Assembly (NCBI GenBank): GCA_963971225.1
Contig: OZ020269.1
Coordinates: 37,407,264-37,471,263 of the forward strand
DNA from: Melieria omissa
Lineage: Eukaryota; Arthropoda; Insecta; Diptera; Ulidiidae
Reading direction: 5' to 3'
Length of the DNA: 64,000 nucleotides
Shown here in pieces: positions 22,380-33,370 of the stretch. Position 1 is the stretch's first letter; each line of letters starts with the position of its first letter. The notes beneath the pieces were generated by a model. That model was not told the origin of the DNA, did not search any database, and saw only the letters and a program-made list of their open reading frames with translations. Made by a program: the position numbers and the translations under genes.

Positions 22380-22845
22380 TAGAGTAAGTTCGGGTAATGT
22401 GATATGGTCGGGTAATGTGATATAGTGGCTTATTTCACAAGTGCGTGGACCTGTTTCAAAATTAACCTTTTTAAAACATCATAAAAGCTAAAAAAATCGT
22501 GCTGCATGATTTTGTATGTATTTGCTTAAATAGTTTACAGTCAGTGTGATGAAGTGCTGTAAGTAGTGCTTGCACAAGTTTTTGGTCATTAAGTTTGAAA
22601 GCATAAAAGGTACAAAAAAATATTATAAGAAAGTTCGAGGCTAATCAGAAGTAAATCAGTGATATCGATTATGAGTTTGCGAGGTACGGTCTTAACAAAA
22701 TTATTATTGTTCTTTTATAATATTTTTTTCGCAAAAAGTAAATTTCGGGTAATGTGATATACCAAAGTTCGGGTAATGTGATATACTACATTACAGTACC
22801 CAAACTTATGACAGTAGTAATATTTGTATACAGAAATGTATATAT

Positions 22846-23305
22846 TGTTACGAATGCTAGTTCTAGTGGGCTAGTACGTATCACTGGATTGTGCAATTTG
22901 AAAATGAAACCACTTTGTTTATTCGAACGCAGCCAATTAAAAACCAACAGTCACTTTATTATTCACAGTTTACATTTTACTGTTCGTACACTTAAGTATT
23001 TGCTTAATTACTCCGCGTGGCTACTTCACTTGTCAAAACCAGACTCACTCGCTGCGCCGCACCCGGCTGCCTTTTATACCTGTCCGGCCATCGCGCGGAT
23101 CGTTCTCGCGCATTCCAGAGTGGACTAAAGGTTTCCATGATGATCGCAACCGTCGTTGCCAGGTTAGTTTAAAGTTATTATCGCGGCCGTCGTTGCCAGA
23201 TTGGACTAAAAGATACTATCGCGGCCGTCGTTGCCAGATTGGATTATAGCACGGCACGTAGCGGCAGGGTTGCTTTGCACAGCGACAGACTGTCTTATCG
23301 TTACG
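22846..23305 (-). repeat. 3' LTR of the gypsy element
   Basis: Direct copy of 28013-28472, starting TGTTACGAAT on the plus strand and ending ...TATCGTTAC. The purine-rich AGTGGTGGGCAG on the minus strand just inside it (about 23306-23320) is the probable polypurine tract. Three near-repeats of the 'atCGCGGCCGTCGTTGCCAGRTT' unit lie within the LTR (about 23145-23245). Confidence 0.9.
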
Positions 23306-23322
23306 CTGCCCACCACTTAGAC

Positions 23323-26300
23323 TTATTCGTCCCGAACAAGTGCCGAGGCTCCGCTGTGATGAGGCGCCAGGCGCTCCAAATGGACTACCTTCAGCTTAGC
23401 GCCTCTGTTGCTGCAACGTTGAATCCTGTATACCACGTCGTTAATCCTAGTCACGACTTCGTACGGTCCTTCCCATGACGCTTGAAGTTTCGGAGACAAA
23501 CCTTTCCTCGGCTGCGGGTTGTAGAGCATTACCAAATCGCCTTCTTGGAACCCTGCTGAGTTGGCCCGTAGATCGTATCTGACTTTCGCCTTATCGCTGA
23601 CCAGTTTGGTGCGGCCCCTTATAAACTGGTGAATTTCCTCCAGTTCCGCCCGCTTATTGACCACGTAATCCGTCTTAGCGCCTCCCGTCGCGCCGACAAC
23701 CCCGAACTTCAAGTCAGCGGGTAACCGCAACTCTGTGCCGAACACTGCTCGGGCTGGAGTGATGTCGTGTCGTGCGGGGCTGACCTATACGCCATCAGGA
23801 ACAGGGGGATATGCGTGTCCCAATCCTTTTGATTTCTGCCTACCACTTTTCGCAGGTATTCTTCCAGTGTCCGGTTAAAGCGTTCCACCATGCCGTCGGA
23901 CTGTGGGTGCAAAGGAGTGGTACGCGTTTTCTTTATCCCCAGCAGCTCACACACTTCCTTGAATACCGCAGACTCGAAATTCCGGCCTTGATCTGAGTGC
24001 AACTCCAACGGAACTCCGAACCTGGCTACCCAGTTGTTTACCAGCTTTTCCGAGATCGTAGTGGCCTCCTGGTTAGGAATAGGGTACACTTCGGGCCATT
24101 TGCTGAAGTAATCCATTACCACCAGCACATATTTGTTGCCTTGAGTGCTAGTTGGGAATGGGCCGGCGACGTCCATAGCGATTCGCTCGAAGGGCGCTCC
24201 CACGTTGTACTGCTGCATGCGGCCTCGAGATTTTCTTGTCGGTCCTTTCGCGATCGGTCGCAGCTCTTAATCCACTCGGCTATAGACTCCTGACATCCTA
24301 CCCAGTAGAATCGTCTTTTTATTTTGGCGACGGTTTTGGCGATGCCCAGGTGCCCTCCATTGGAGTCGTTATGGTATGCCTCGATGACCTCGTTGATTCT
24401 GCATTTCGGCACTACCATTAGAGAGTTGCTGGTCCGATCATCCGCGCTCTCCCATTCGCGGTACAGGCATCCTTCCTTCAGCCGCATACTTTTCCACTGT
24501 GCCCAGTAAGCCTTAGCGATCGGGCTTTCACCGGCTATCTCCTGCCAGTCCGGACGTGCGCCTTGCTCCTTGCCTTCGACGATTTTTGCAAGATCCGCAT
24601 CCTCACGCTGGTATTTTTGTAGCCTCTCCGCAGACCACTCTTCCTCTGGCATAACGCTTACCAACCGGACGTCCACTATCTGTTCTTTGCTCTCGGCTCG
24701 CGAGCATGGCCTGCATTCGACTTTGCACGGACGGCGTGACAAGGCATCGGCATTTCCATGGCTACTGCCCTTGCGATGCTCTATCGTGTAGTCGTAGCTC
24801 TGCAGTCGCTCGATCCACCGCGCCAATTGCCCTTCAGGATCCTTAAAGTTCAGGAGCCATCTCAATGCCGCATGATCTGTGCGCAGGCGAAACCTTTGTC
24901 CACACAGATATTTGTGGAAGTGTTTTACGCAGTCCAATACCGCCAGCAGTTCTCTCCGTGTCACACAGTAGTTGCGTTCCGGTTTCGATAGAATCGTACT
25001 GTAGTACGCTATCACTTGTTCCTGGCCGTCTATTATCTGTGATAGCACACCGCCAATACTATTCCCGCTTGCATCTGTATCCAGCACAAACATCTCCCCA
25101 GGCACGGGGAAGGCCAGAATTGGAGCACTGCACAGTTTTTCCTTTAGACGTGCAAAAGCCTGTTCCTGCTCCTCGTTCCACTCGAAAGCTTGGCTCTTTT
25201 TCGTCAGTTTTTACATGCTGCTGGCTATGTTCGCGAATCCCGGAACAAATCGGCGGTAGTATGTGCACAGGCCCAGTAAACTGCGGAGTTCGTGTAGATT
25301 GCGTGGCCGGGGCCACTCCTTCACCGCCGTGATTTTGCCTTCATCCGTATGTACTCCGCGGGCGGAAACCGTATGACCCAGATACTTGACCTCCTTTTGG
25401 AACAGCGAGCACTGCCACAAACCGTCGCCAACACTAAAAGCCGTTTTCTCCTTGTCCTTGTCTGCAAGCTCCACCTGCCAATAGCCGCTGCGTAAGTCGA
25501 GTGTGGAAAACCACTGTGTGCCTGACAGTGTGTCCAGGGTGTCATCGATTCGAGGTAGTGGATAGCTGTCCTTCTTGGTCACGTCATTGAGCTTTCGATA
25601 CACACAAATCGGTCCACACAAAATCGGGTACTGCCATCCTTTTTCTTGACTAACACGACCGGTGAACACCAAGGGCCTGACGAAGGCTCTATGATCTTTT
25701 CTTTATGCATGTTTTCAATTAAATTTGTGACCTCTTCCTTCTTGGCCAGAGGAACTCGCCTTGGCGGTTGGCGGATTGGTTTCGCACTTCCGGTGTCGAT
25801 GTTGTGCTTCACTATGGCTGTTCTTCCGCCTGTTTCTGCCGCAAATATTGACTCATAGTGCTGAAGAAAAGACCTCACCTTCTGTTTCTGCTTAGCCGTC
25901 AACTCGCTGCTCCACTGGTTCTCCTGCGGTATGACGTCCATGTTAAAACCGCTCTTCTTATTACCTCCAGGTGGGCTACTCTCGCAATTGACCACTGCTA
26001 CAGCTTCCTTACACTCGCCAATTACCTCATCTTTCCCGACATATCTGGATGCATTCAGGGGGTTCAGTATTCTGACTGGTATTCTGCCATTCTTAGGTTC
26101 CACTAATGTACGTCCGATGATGTTGTCGTGTCCTTGTTTTGGTGCTTCTACAACCCACAGCCGACTCGTCCCATCGTCCTCGTCCACCTTTGCCCACACA
26201 ATCGCCTCAGAATTCGCTGGTATCCTCCTGTGTTGACACGATACAACCTTCCTTACCGCCACGCTTCGCTCATAGCCGGTGTGCAGCGGGAATTCAACGT

Positions 26301-26607
26301 TGGCATATCTCAGCACATTTTCCTTCAGGTCCAGCGTAAAACCGTGCCTAATCATGAAATCCACGCCGATAATCACGTCATCCATTATATCCGCGACGAT
26401 GAACTCATGTTCCAGGCTGCTGGTGCCGATAGCAATTGTTTTTGTAACTTTCCCTCTTACCGGCGCGCGCTCGCCAGTCGCAGTCCGTAGCTGTATGCCA
26501 TGCAGCGGTTCCCAGTTCTTCAGCAACTTCCTTTTTATGATGGAATATGACGCTCCAGTATCCAGTGTCAACACGAACTTTCCATCTATCCTTCCTTCAA
26601 TTGCCAA
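23323..26607 (-). pseudogene. Gypsy pol: protease-RT-RNase H-integrase, broken
   Basis: The minus strand reads in order. Protease: LTLDTGASYSIIKRK near 26570, with the DTGA active site. RT start: IIEPSSGPWCSPVVLVKKKDG near 25690, then FSTLDLRSGYWQ. RNase H: FVLDTDASGNSIGGVLSQ near 25090. Integrase: zinc region HLGIAKTVAKIK near 24370, then the DDE core with MDVAGPF, HSDQG and MVERFNRTLEE (24218-23745), and a C-terminal domain with GDLVMLYNP. Frame changes occur near 25600, 24220 and 23730, and an in-frame TAA at about 25211. Between GDGLWQC and SLFQKEVKYLGH (about 25411) the stretch carrying the Y-x-D-D polymerase motif is missing in frame. Confidence 0.85.
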
Positions 26608-26696
26608 GCTGCTGGGCTGTCGTTTCAGCTGTGAGACAAGGACGGTGGGGCGGCAGATTGTGAGGATCAGCTCACGCCCCTTTGGGCTGACCCGTT

Positions 26697-27929
26697 TTAG
26701 TTTAACGACTCGCCGTCCTCAGCCCTGCGCTTGTTGGCTGGGCCTCGATTGTCAGCATTCCTCGCTTCAGGCGATTGCGATCGAGAACGGGAGCGCCTCT
26801 GTCGTTGGCGGGAGTCTCGTGATATGTGGCCCTGCTTGCCACATATCCAGCAAACAACTATAGAGGAGACCACCCGTGGCCTGTCCGGTATCTCAGAGCT
26901 TATGGCTTGGATCGGAATGTCGTTGTCCGCCTGAATCTGGCGTATCCTTGAAGGTGCATACCGAGTGCTCCCAATCCATGCCGCTTCATATGTCATCGCG
27001 CTGGTCACCGTTTCCTTAAATGTTGGCTTGCCCATCATCAACGCACTGCGACGTGTTTCTGGATCATGAAGACCTTCAATAAACGACTCAATCTTCATCC
27101 TCTCGAGATCATCAACACCAAATTTTGGGTAGCACAACTGTACGAGCCGCTCAATGTCTGCTGCATATGTCTGCAGCGCCAGTGCCAACCTCCGACCTTT
27201 CCTGATATCTGTCCACTGATTTTCCAAAGCAGCCAAGTCGAATTGCAATTTAAATGTATCGAACGGCGCAGCACCATCATAAGTAGGCACTTCTGTTCTG
27301 CCAGCAAAACCGTCCTGAACCGGTGGCAAACATTCTCGTGGCTGTACCTCCCGAAGTCGTTCGTCTATCTTTCTGTGCATCGAATCTTCCAGACTGTCAA
27401 CTCGTTTGTTCAAGGACTCATCCAGGTTGTCAACTCGTTTGTCCCAATTGTCCATGCGCGTCTCAAGATGCTCAACTTTCCCGTTCAGCCTATTGGAAAT
27501 TTCCTCTACCTTCTGCTCTATGCGCACAGAATTTTTCTCGACTTTTGCCGAAATTTCGAGATTCGTAGTTTCCAGCTTCGCCTCCATTTGCGCCACTATC
27601 TGCGCCGACATTTCGCGATTTTCACGATTTGAAGTCTCGAACATGCCTCTCATTGCAACCATAAGCTGGCTCATGTCCATTGCTTGTGGTGGCGCAGCCG
27701 CTGTAGCCGTACTTTGCATCGACGCAGCACCCGCAGGCGATTCCTCCACTTTGGCCGACGCCTCTTTTTCTTGCGCTCCGAACTCGTGCACAGTCCAATT
27801 GATGCCTCGTTCCTCACATGCTTCTCGCAAGCGCAAATGCAACTCCACCTTTCCGCCAGCAGTCGGCAAATTCCAGGCAGCCAGCTCCTTCTTCAGCTGG
27901 TCTACCTTCAGCAGCTCCAGTTTAACCAT
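26697..27929 (-). CDS. Gypsy Gag with N-terminal SAP-like motif
   Basis: 410 residues from the ATG at 27929, uninterrupted. Residues 1-40 (LELLKVDQLKKELAAWNLPT..GGKVELHLRL) fit the SAP DNA-binding motif. About 90-200 form a long coiled coil with repeats such as MDNWDKRVDNLDESLNKRVD. About 205-330 are the capsid-like part (VPTYDGAAPFDTFKLQFDLA). Near residue 370 a CCHC zinc knuckle reads CWICGKQGHISRDS, with Ser in place of the last Cys. It ends in an R/S-rich tail. Gag packages element RNA in virus-like particles. The knuckle change, and an apparent gap after RRLALALQ, suggest it is not fully functional. Confidence 0.85.
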   Translation of the reverse strand: MVKLELLKVDQLKKELAAWNLPTAGGKVELHLRLREACEERGINWTVHEFGAQEKEASAKVEESPAGAASMQSTATAAAPPQAMDMSQLMVAMRGMFETSNRENREMSAQIVAQMEAKLETTNLEISAKVEKNSVRIEQKVEEISNRLNGKVEHLETRMDNWDKRVDNLDESLNKRVDSLEDSMHRKIDERLREVQPRECLPPVQDGFAGRTEVPTYDGAAPFDTFKLQFDLAALENQWTDIRKGRRLALALQTYAADIERLVQLCYPKFGVDDLERMKIESFIEGLHDPETRRSALMMGKPTFKETVTSAMTYEAAWIGSTRYAPSRIRQIQADNDIPIQAISSEIPDRPRVVSSIVVCWICGKQGHISRDSRQRQRRSRSRSQSPEARNADNRGPANKRRAEDGESLN

Positions 27930-27992
27930 GTCCGTGCTTCTTGAATTTTATTTATTTATTTATTTTTTTTTGTTTATTTTCAATTTTCCACA

Positions 27993-28010
27993 ATCCCACT
28001 TCTGACACCA
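27993..28010 (-). other. Primer binding site, tRNA-Leu type
   Basis: On the minus strand TGGTGTCAGAAGTGGGA starts 2 bases after the 5' LTR. It is complementary to a tRNA 3' end ...TCCCACTTCTGACACCA, which I recognise as that of an insect leucine tRNA. The tRNA identity is from memory. Confidence 0.6.
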
Positions 28011-28012
28011 AA

Positions 28013-28472
28013 TGTTACGAATACTACGTCTAGTGGGCTGTTACGTATCACTGGATTGTGCAATTTGAAAATGAAACCACTTTGTTTATTCGAACGCAGC
28101 CAATTAAAAACCAACAGTCACTTTATTGTTCACAGTTTACACTTTACTGTTCGTACACTTAAGTATTTGCTTAATTACTCCGCGTGGCTACTTCACTTGT
28201 CAAAACCAGACTCACTCGCTGCGCCACACCCGGCTGCCTTTTATACCTGTCCGGCCATCGCGCGGATCGTTCTCGCGCATTCCAGAGTGGACTAAAGGTT
28301 TCCATGATGATCGCAACCGTCGTTGCCAGGTTAGCTTAAAGTTATTATCGCGGCCGTCGTTGCCAGATTGGACTAAAAGTTACTATCGCGGCCGTCCTTG
28401 CCAGATTGGATTATAGCACGGCACGTAGCGGCAGGGTTGCTTTGCACAGCGACAGACTGTCTTATCGTTACA
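28013..28472 (-). repeat. 5' LTR of the gypsy element
   Basis: Full 460 bp LTR, TGTTACG...CGTTACA on the plus strand. It should carry the promoter for the minus-strand transcript. Confidence 0.9.
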
Positions 28473-28957
28473 ATATGCTTAATTTTATAATATTTTAATT
28501 GTAATAGTCTCAAAAATCTGTTGTGGTTACATTTCAGATAAAAAAAACCCATGAAATCATGTTTTTCGATACAAATTTGTGACCCTTGGTTTACCCCGTC
28601 AGATTGTGATTTTCTTAAAAAAATGAGAAGTACGTCTCTAATTATTTTTGATTTGGAGTATATTCACTAAATTTGAAACTAATAGGTCTGTTAAATAACG
28701 TTTTTTCGGGTATATCACATTACCCGCCGATGGTATATCACATTACCCGCCACTTTTTTCAGACGCCAATTTTTGGATATTTTCATTTGTAATGAAAAAA
28801 CTTGTCAACAGTTTATCTTAAAGAGTTAAAAATCTTATATATACTAAATAATGCGTCACTGAGCAGTTTGAGACCAAAAAAAGTGTCTTTCAAGGCAAAG
28901 TGTGTCGGGATTCGCCGTAAAACAAACAGGTATATCACATTACCCGAACTTACTCTA

Positions 28958-30170
28958 CATGGTTACCAAGAAGTTGCTTAAACTTTCATTATAGTATAAA
29001 AAATGATGTGGCCATTTTCGCTTTTAACGTTTTCTCAAAATTTGGAAAGCGTAGGCTTTTACTTCACTTTTAATTCAAAAAATTTTTCTAAATTAAAAAT
29101 CTGAAAATTGGCAAGTATGTTCCTGGATTTTTTTATTTAAGAAGCATTATTTCTTTGTTGGATAATGTAATTACATCCTCCGATATCTTCCGATCTCAGA
29201 AAATAATTCAATTTGAAAAGTGGTCTAAACACGTATTTTTCGACAAAATTTATTTTATTTATGCCTAAAAGTATGCAATCAGCACGAAAACTGATAAAAT
29301 CTGCAAAAATGCAAAACATAAATCTATTATTATTGTTTTTATTGCAAATCCAGAGGGTCCTGAGACAATTTCTATTACTCTTTGGAATAACCAATGTTGA
29401 CGTTACCGATTAAATGTAAAATCTGAAAAATCTAGCCGACACACTTGGTGCTATAGCTTTCCAAAAATGACGAAATTTGAAAATTTAAGTCTCAGGCATT
29501 GCCAAACTACAACAGTTTAGGAAAAACAAAATGAAGATTTCAATTCAGAAGACCATGATTAACTGGTATCCTTCTAATTTTGATCCGCGGTTGTATGGAG
29601 TCGAATCACTGTGCGATGATACAAACATACTTTCACTTGAAACGCAATAACTTCACTACCAGTGAACCAAAATTCATGAAATTTTTCCTAAAAACCGGAG
29701 AAAAATGTAAATTTCTAATGCATTAAGACACATACAGGTGGCGCTACCACAAAATGCCCTATTTAAAAAGTGCAGTTTACTTTAAAAAGCACGTAATACT
29801 AAATTGACAAACAAACTTTTTTTAAAACCCCCCACGACTAAGTTTTGGCTACGCCCGATACACTAAAAAAATATATATTCAAAGATGAGATTTTAACTAA
29901 TTGTATGTGTAAACAAAACAAACTCAGCGGGACAGATATATTCACATATGAATATAAGACACCATTAGTTAGCACTATGATGACTTCTGATTTAAGTGGA
30001 AAGTCATGAAATGCTAACTCGCTCGCTTTAAGGTGCGTATTCACATATGAACATAGGTATGTACATCGATCAAAGTTGTGCATTGCATCGTCAAATGGAA
30101 GGGATTTTTATTGAACTTAATAGTTTGCATCTTTGTTATTGCGTTTATACGGTTTTCTATTTTAAATATA
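28958..30170. other. Unassigned AT-rich DNA
   Basis: No gene, element ends or splice-bounded exon recognised in about 1.2 kb between the TA-flanked element and the MITE at 30171. Base composition is like that of the window's other non-coding stretches. Confidence 0.4.
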
Positions 30171-30678
30171 CAGTACATTCCGTTTAGCTGCATTCACCTT
30201 CGATGCACATGATTTGGGGCACTTAAGCGAAAAATGCAGCTAAGTGAAATATCTAAAAAAGTTTTTGGAAACAGCTGAATTGTGCATATGTATGCACTGG
30301 ATATAATGAAAATATTTATGTACATATTCTTACTGATATGCTTTTATGTAAAACAATCGGTAAATTTACCCTGCTCATATTTCTTTTTTGACAATTTCAC
30401 AACCATTGCTTCCATTTCAAAAGCGACGAAATGAGGTAGATTGGTAATAAAATTGAACTCAAAAAATTTTCCATTTTCTAAACGAATTATTTTTCATACA
30501 AATCAAAGAAAACTTGCTCAAAAACAGGGCTGTTAAACGGAATAGTGCAGCTAAGTGAAATGCAGCTAAATGTGAAATTTTCAAAGAAAATTCGGTTTGC
30601 GAAGTAGTATTTTGGCCAAATCATGCAGCTAAGCAGAAAATACACCTAAGCCAATAGGCAGCTAAACGGAATGTACTG
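30171..30678. mobile_element. 508 bp pogo-like MITE
   Basis: The inverted ends CAGTACATTCCGTTTAGCTG continue one base further and are flanked by TA (30169-30170, 30679-30680). GCAGCTAARTGAAAT recurs inside at about 30236, 30547 and 30560, again an end motif multiplied internally. No coding region. Confidence 0.85.
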
Positions 30679-30884
30679 TATATGTAAGCATGCATGCATA
30701 TAAGTATGTAGTTATAGCAAAATTCAAACTCAGCGCATCTAACTTTGAGATGACTTCTTTCTTGAATATTGCTTCGATATTCGAATGGTTCTTGACACTC
30801 TTTGAACTTTGTTTGTTTGGTCCCTAACTTCAATTGATTAACTTAACGCATTATGAAAATGTAAAGCAAAGAATGTATAATATA

Positions 30885-32151
30885 TTGGATGAGTGTATAA
30901 GTTCGTGCCCGATTTTACTAGGTGGCGTTTCAATCGTTCACGTTTGGTACTTATGATTGAAATGTATACTTGTTGTAATTCTTTGTAAAGGTGACAAATC
31001 AATCTTTAAATTAAGCATCAAATCACTTTGATTTCTTTGAGTTTGCTTGTTGGAAAAGCGCATTGAAAATGGATAAGGAAAACGAACATTACCGTCATAT
31101 TATGTTATACGGAGTTTCGAAAGGAAAAAACTGTTGGCGCCGCAACGAAAGCTATTCAAGCAGTTGGTTTGGACCGTGCATCAGCGCTTCGCACAGTGAA
31201 GAAATGGTTTGCTAAATTTCGAGTTGGTAATTTTAACCTCAAAGACCAACCTCGCGCTGGACGGCCTTCCGACCTTGACGACGACGTTATTCGCACTCTT
31301 GTTGAGAACAATTCACGCATTTCAACGGAAGAGGTTTCCCAAGAACTGAACGTCAACAAATCAACTGCATTTCGTCTTTTAAAAAAGGTTGGGTACACTT
31401 TGAAGCTCGATACTTGGGTGCCGCATCAGTTGAGTGAAAAAAATAAAGTGGACCGTGTAACAACAGCTTCGACGTATCAAAAATTAGCCTTTTCTGGATC
31501 GGTTTGTGACAGGTGACGAGAAATGGATTCTGTACAACAATGTCCAACGAAAACGAACATGGAAACAGGCACACGAGAAGGCGGAACCGGTCTCCAAAGG
31601 TGGATTGCATCCGATGAAGGTGTTGCTGTGTGTTTGGTGGGATATCCGAGGAGTGATATATTTTGAGCTCTTGCCCGTTGGCGAAACGATTACCGCGAAT
31701 AAGTATTGGCCCAATTAAAGAAAGCAATTGAAGAAAAACGCCCGATTTTGGCCAATCGCAAAAGAGTCCTCTTCCACCACGACAACGCCAGACCACATGT
31801 TGCAAAACCGACTCTGTCCAAACTGAAGCAGATGAACTGGGAAATCATGTCGCATCCTCCATATTCACCATACATCGCGCCTTCTGATTACCACTTTTTC
31901 CGATCATTGCAGAACAATTTGAATGGAAAAAGATTTAAAACCGTGGACGACGTCAAAAACCACCTTGACCTCTTTTTTAACGAAAAAACGCCTGATTTTT
32001 ATGAATCCGGCATCCGTAAATTGGTTGATCGTTGGGAGTGGATTGCCGAACATGATGGCGAATACATAATTGATTAATAAAGATTTTGTTTTGAAAAATT
32101 TCAATTTGAGTTTTGACTTTAAATCGGGCACGAACTTATGCACTCAACCAA
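30885..32151 (+). mobile_element. mariner element (DD34D), inactivated
   Basis: Inverted ends TTGGATGAGTGTATAAGTTC and, reversed, TTGGTTGAGTGCATAAGTTC, continuing through CGTGCCCGATTT, with TA on both sides (30883-30884, 32152-32153). At 1267 bp it has the usual mariner size and contains one transposase reading region with frameshifts. Confidence 0.9.
31069..32077 (+). pseudogene. mariner transposase with frameshifts
   Basis: It starts at the ATG at 31069 (MDKENEHYRHIMLY). A 1-base insertion follows near 31111, then the helix-turn-helix region (AVGLDRASALRTVKKWFAKF, DQPRAGRPSDLDDD). Frame changes near 31495 and 31708 separate TGDEKWILYNN (first Asp), HHDNARPH (second Asp) and YSPYIAPSDYHFF (third Asp). 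I count 34 residues between the last two, the mariner DD34D signature. C-terminal frame 31706-32077 ends EHDGEYIID. Total length matches a 345-residue family norm. Inactive because of three frame breaks. Confidence 0.9.
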
Positions 32152-32252
32152 TATATATATTCGCATTTAAAGCAAATAAAATAAATGCCTTATTTTAGAT
32201 TTAGAATTTTATATTCCATCCATGTCAGTGCCAATTTGTATAACCAACTTAC

Positions 32253-32456
32253 CGGATGATTTATCTTTCTTTTGCTTGTCTTTCTCGTGACGTGGAAGCT
32301 TCGTAGCTAGTTCTCCAGACTGTGATACTGCTGGGTTCCCACTTTGGCCGATATCCAATGAGTCCCAATCCATTCGTCTCTTACGCGATCCACCGTTTGA
32401 GTAAATGGTCTGAACGTCGATTATTTGGGGTCCAGGTGATCCTTTGGAGTGTTCGT
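32253..32456 (-). CDS. Probable host-gene exon (downstream of pair)
   Basis: Minus-strand exon of 204 bp with acceptor TGTTTCAG before ACGAACAC and donor CCG/GTAAGT. It is open through DEHSKGSPGPQIIDVQTIYS, then GGSRKRRMDWDSLDIGQSG, and a lysine-rich end RHEKDKQKKDKSSG. The reading phase (phase 1) matches the exon at 32556-32670 exactly across a 99 bp intron. RKRR and the K-rich stretch look like nuclear localisation signals. I do not recognise the gene. It lies outside any element I can bound, between a mariner and a TTAA MITE, so a host gene with repeat-filled introns is the best reading. Confidence 0.6.
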
Positions 32457-32555
32457 CTGAAACACAGTTTTCAATTCAAATATTTACGTGGTTTAAGTTG
32501 TTGTTTGGTTTTCTTTTACGAGTGTAGGCGACGCGTGTGTCAAAAATGTACCAAC

Positions 32556-32670
32556 CTGTCCAGGATTCTTCGGAATTTGGTGGTGAGTCCACAAAGTTAA
32601 TTACATAATCTGATGTTTCGTTCTGATGATGGTAGCCAGTCATATAATTTCGATTTGATGCGGTTAAATT
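32556..32670 (-). CDS. Probable host-gene exon (upstream of pair)
   Basis: Minus-strand exon of 115 bp with acceptor GCTTTTTAG before AATTTAACC and donor ACAG/GTTGGT, a weaker donor. It encodes NLTASNRNYMTGYHHQNETS, then DYVINFVDSPPNSEESWT, open throughout. It ends in phase 1, so its last base and the first two of the next exon form an Asp codon. The hydrophilic, low-complexity-poor sequence looks like a conserved protein segment, but I cannot name it. Earlier exons would lie to the right and may be outside the window. Confidence 0.6.
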
Positions 32671-32783
32671 CTAAAAAGCATATATACAATGAAAATATTT
32701 TTAATAAAATCTGCGTATGTTCTTATTTATATTAAAGTTGAAGATAACGCTTGAATCACTTTAAAGTTTTAATAATACATTAA

Positions 32784-33008
32784 CCCTTTCGGGACGGAGT
32801 TTAATTTTGAAATCCAAAATACTCTCAGTAGAAATGTTCTCATATTATGAATGTCGAGGTTCGAAAATTATATTGGATGCTCACAAATTCTGAAACCATC
32901 TTTTTATGCCGGAACACCGAAATAGAAAAACTATTTTGCGTGAGTCGTAAGATTTGAATATTTCTTTTGAGAGGCGTTAAAAACTTGCTGGGACGTATTA
33001 TCCCAGGG
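32784..33008. mobile_element. Short TTAA-flanked MITE
   Basis: TTAA lies at 32780-32783 and 33009-33012. The left end is CCCTTTCGGGACG and the right end, reversed, CCCTGGGATAATACGTCCC, a partial match. A second TTAA at 33030-33033 leaves the right end uncertain. No coding capacity. Confidence 0.45.
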
Positions 33009-33039
33009 TTAAAGGGTAAGGTAAAAGGGTTAAAACAAA

Positions 33040-33370
33040 ATAAATTTTTTCCAAAATACAAAATTCTGGCAACAGTTTTTGGTAGAGAGGCCAAATAAAA
33101 TATACATGCACCGGCGTTTTGAAAGTTCATGTCTAATTTTTTTCGAGGGGGTCAAAGTTTTCACATTTTTATACATTCTTCTTACTTTACATTTTAGCTA
33201 TAGGATATGTTCAACAATTTCATTTAACACACTACGGGGCACATTTTTGTCGAACATTTTACATTTCCATCTCCTATTTTTCTGGGTAAATTTTACCCTT
33301 TTTCCTAAAATGCCAAAAATGTCCTGTGAAAAAGTATTTTTAAGGAATAAATGTACCACGTAAATACACT
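33040..33370 (+). repeat. Fragment of the 50.4 kb TTAA element family
   Basis: GGCAACAGTTTTTGGTAGAG to about 33360 parallels 50500-50850, with shared blocks CGGCGTTTTGAAAGTT, GGGGGTCAAAGTTTT and AAAATGCCAAAAATGTCCTG. It differs in the central palindrome: GGGTAAATTTTACCC here (33283-33297) against GGGTCAATTTGACCC there. Confidence 0.7.

Larger units (their letters stand above)
22846..28472 (-). mobile_element. Ty3/gypsy LTR retrotransposon, defective
   Basis: Two LTRs of about 460 bp (22846-23305, 28013-28472) enclose gag and pol on the minus strand. The 4 bp duplication ATAT flanks the element (22842-22845, 28473-28476). The order is gag, protease, reverse transcriptase, RNase H, integrase; no env-like frame was seen. 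The two LTRs differ at about a dozen positions by eye, so the insertion is older than the RTE copies. Pol has frameshifts, an in-frame stop and a deletion removing the polymerase active site, so it could move only with proteins supplied from elsewhere. Confidence 0.95.
22382..28955. mobile_element. TA-flanked pogo-like MITE hosting a gypsy element
   Basis: The inverted ends begin GAGTAAGTTCGGGTAATGTG and are flanked by TA (22380-22381, 28956-28957). The motif CGGGTAATGTGATAT recurs at about 22411, 22746 and 22774, and inverted at about 28711 and 28731. Without the gypsy insertion it would be about 0.95 kb. No transposase was recognised. The layout (end motif repeated several times internally) is like that of 4902-6224. 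Confidence 0.75.

Noticed and set aside
27406..28005. Plus-strand 188-199 residue frames over gag
   Set aside because: Antisense to the clean Gag frame and without recognisable motifs.
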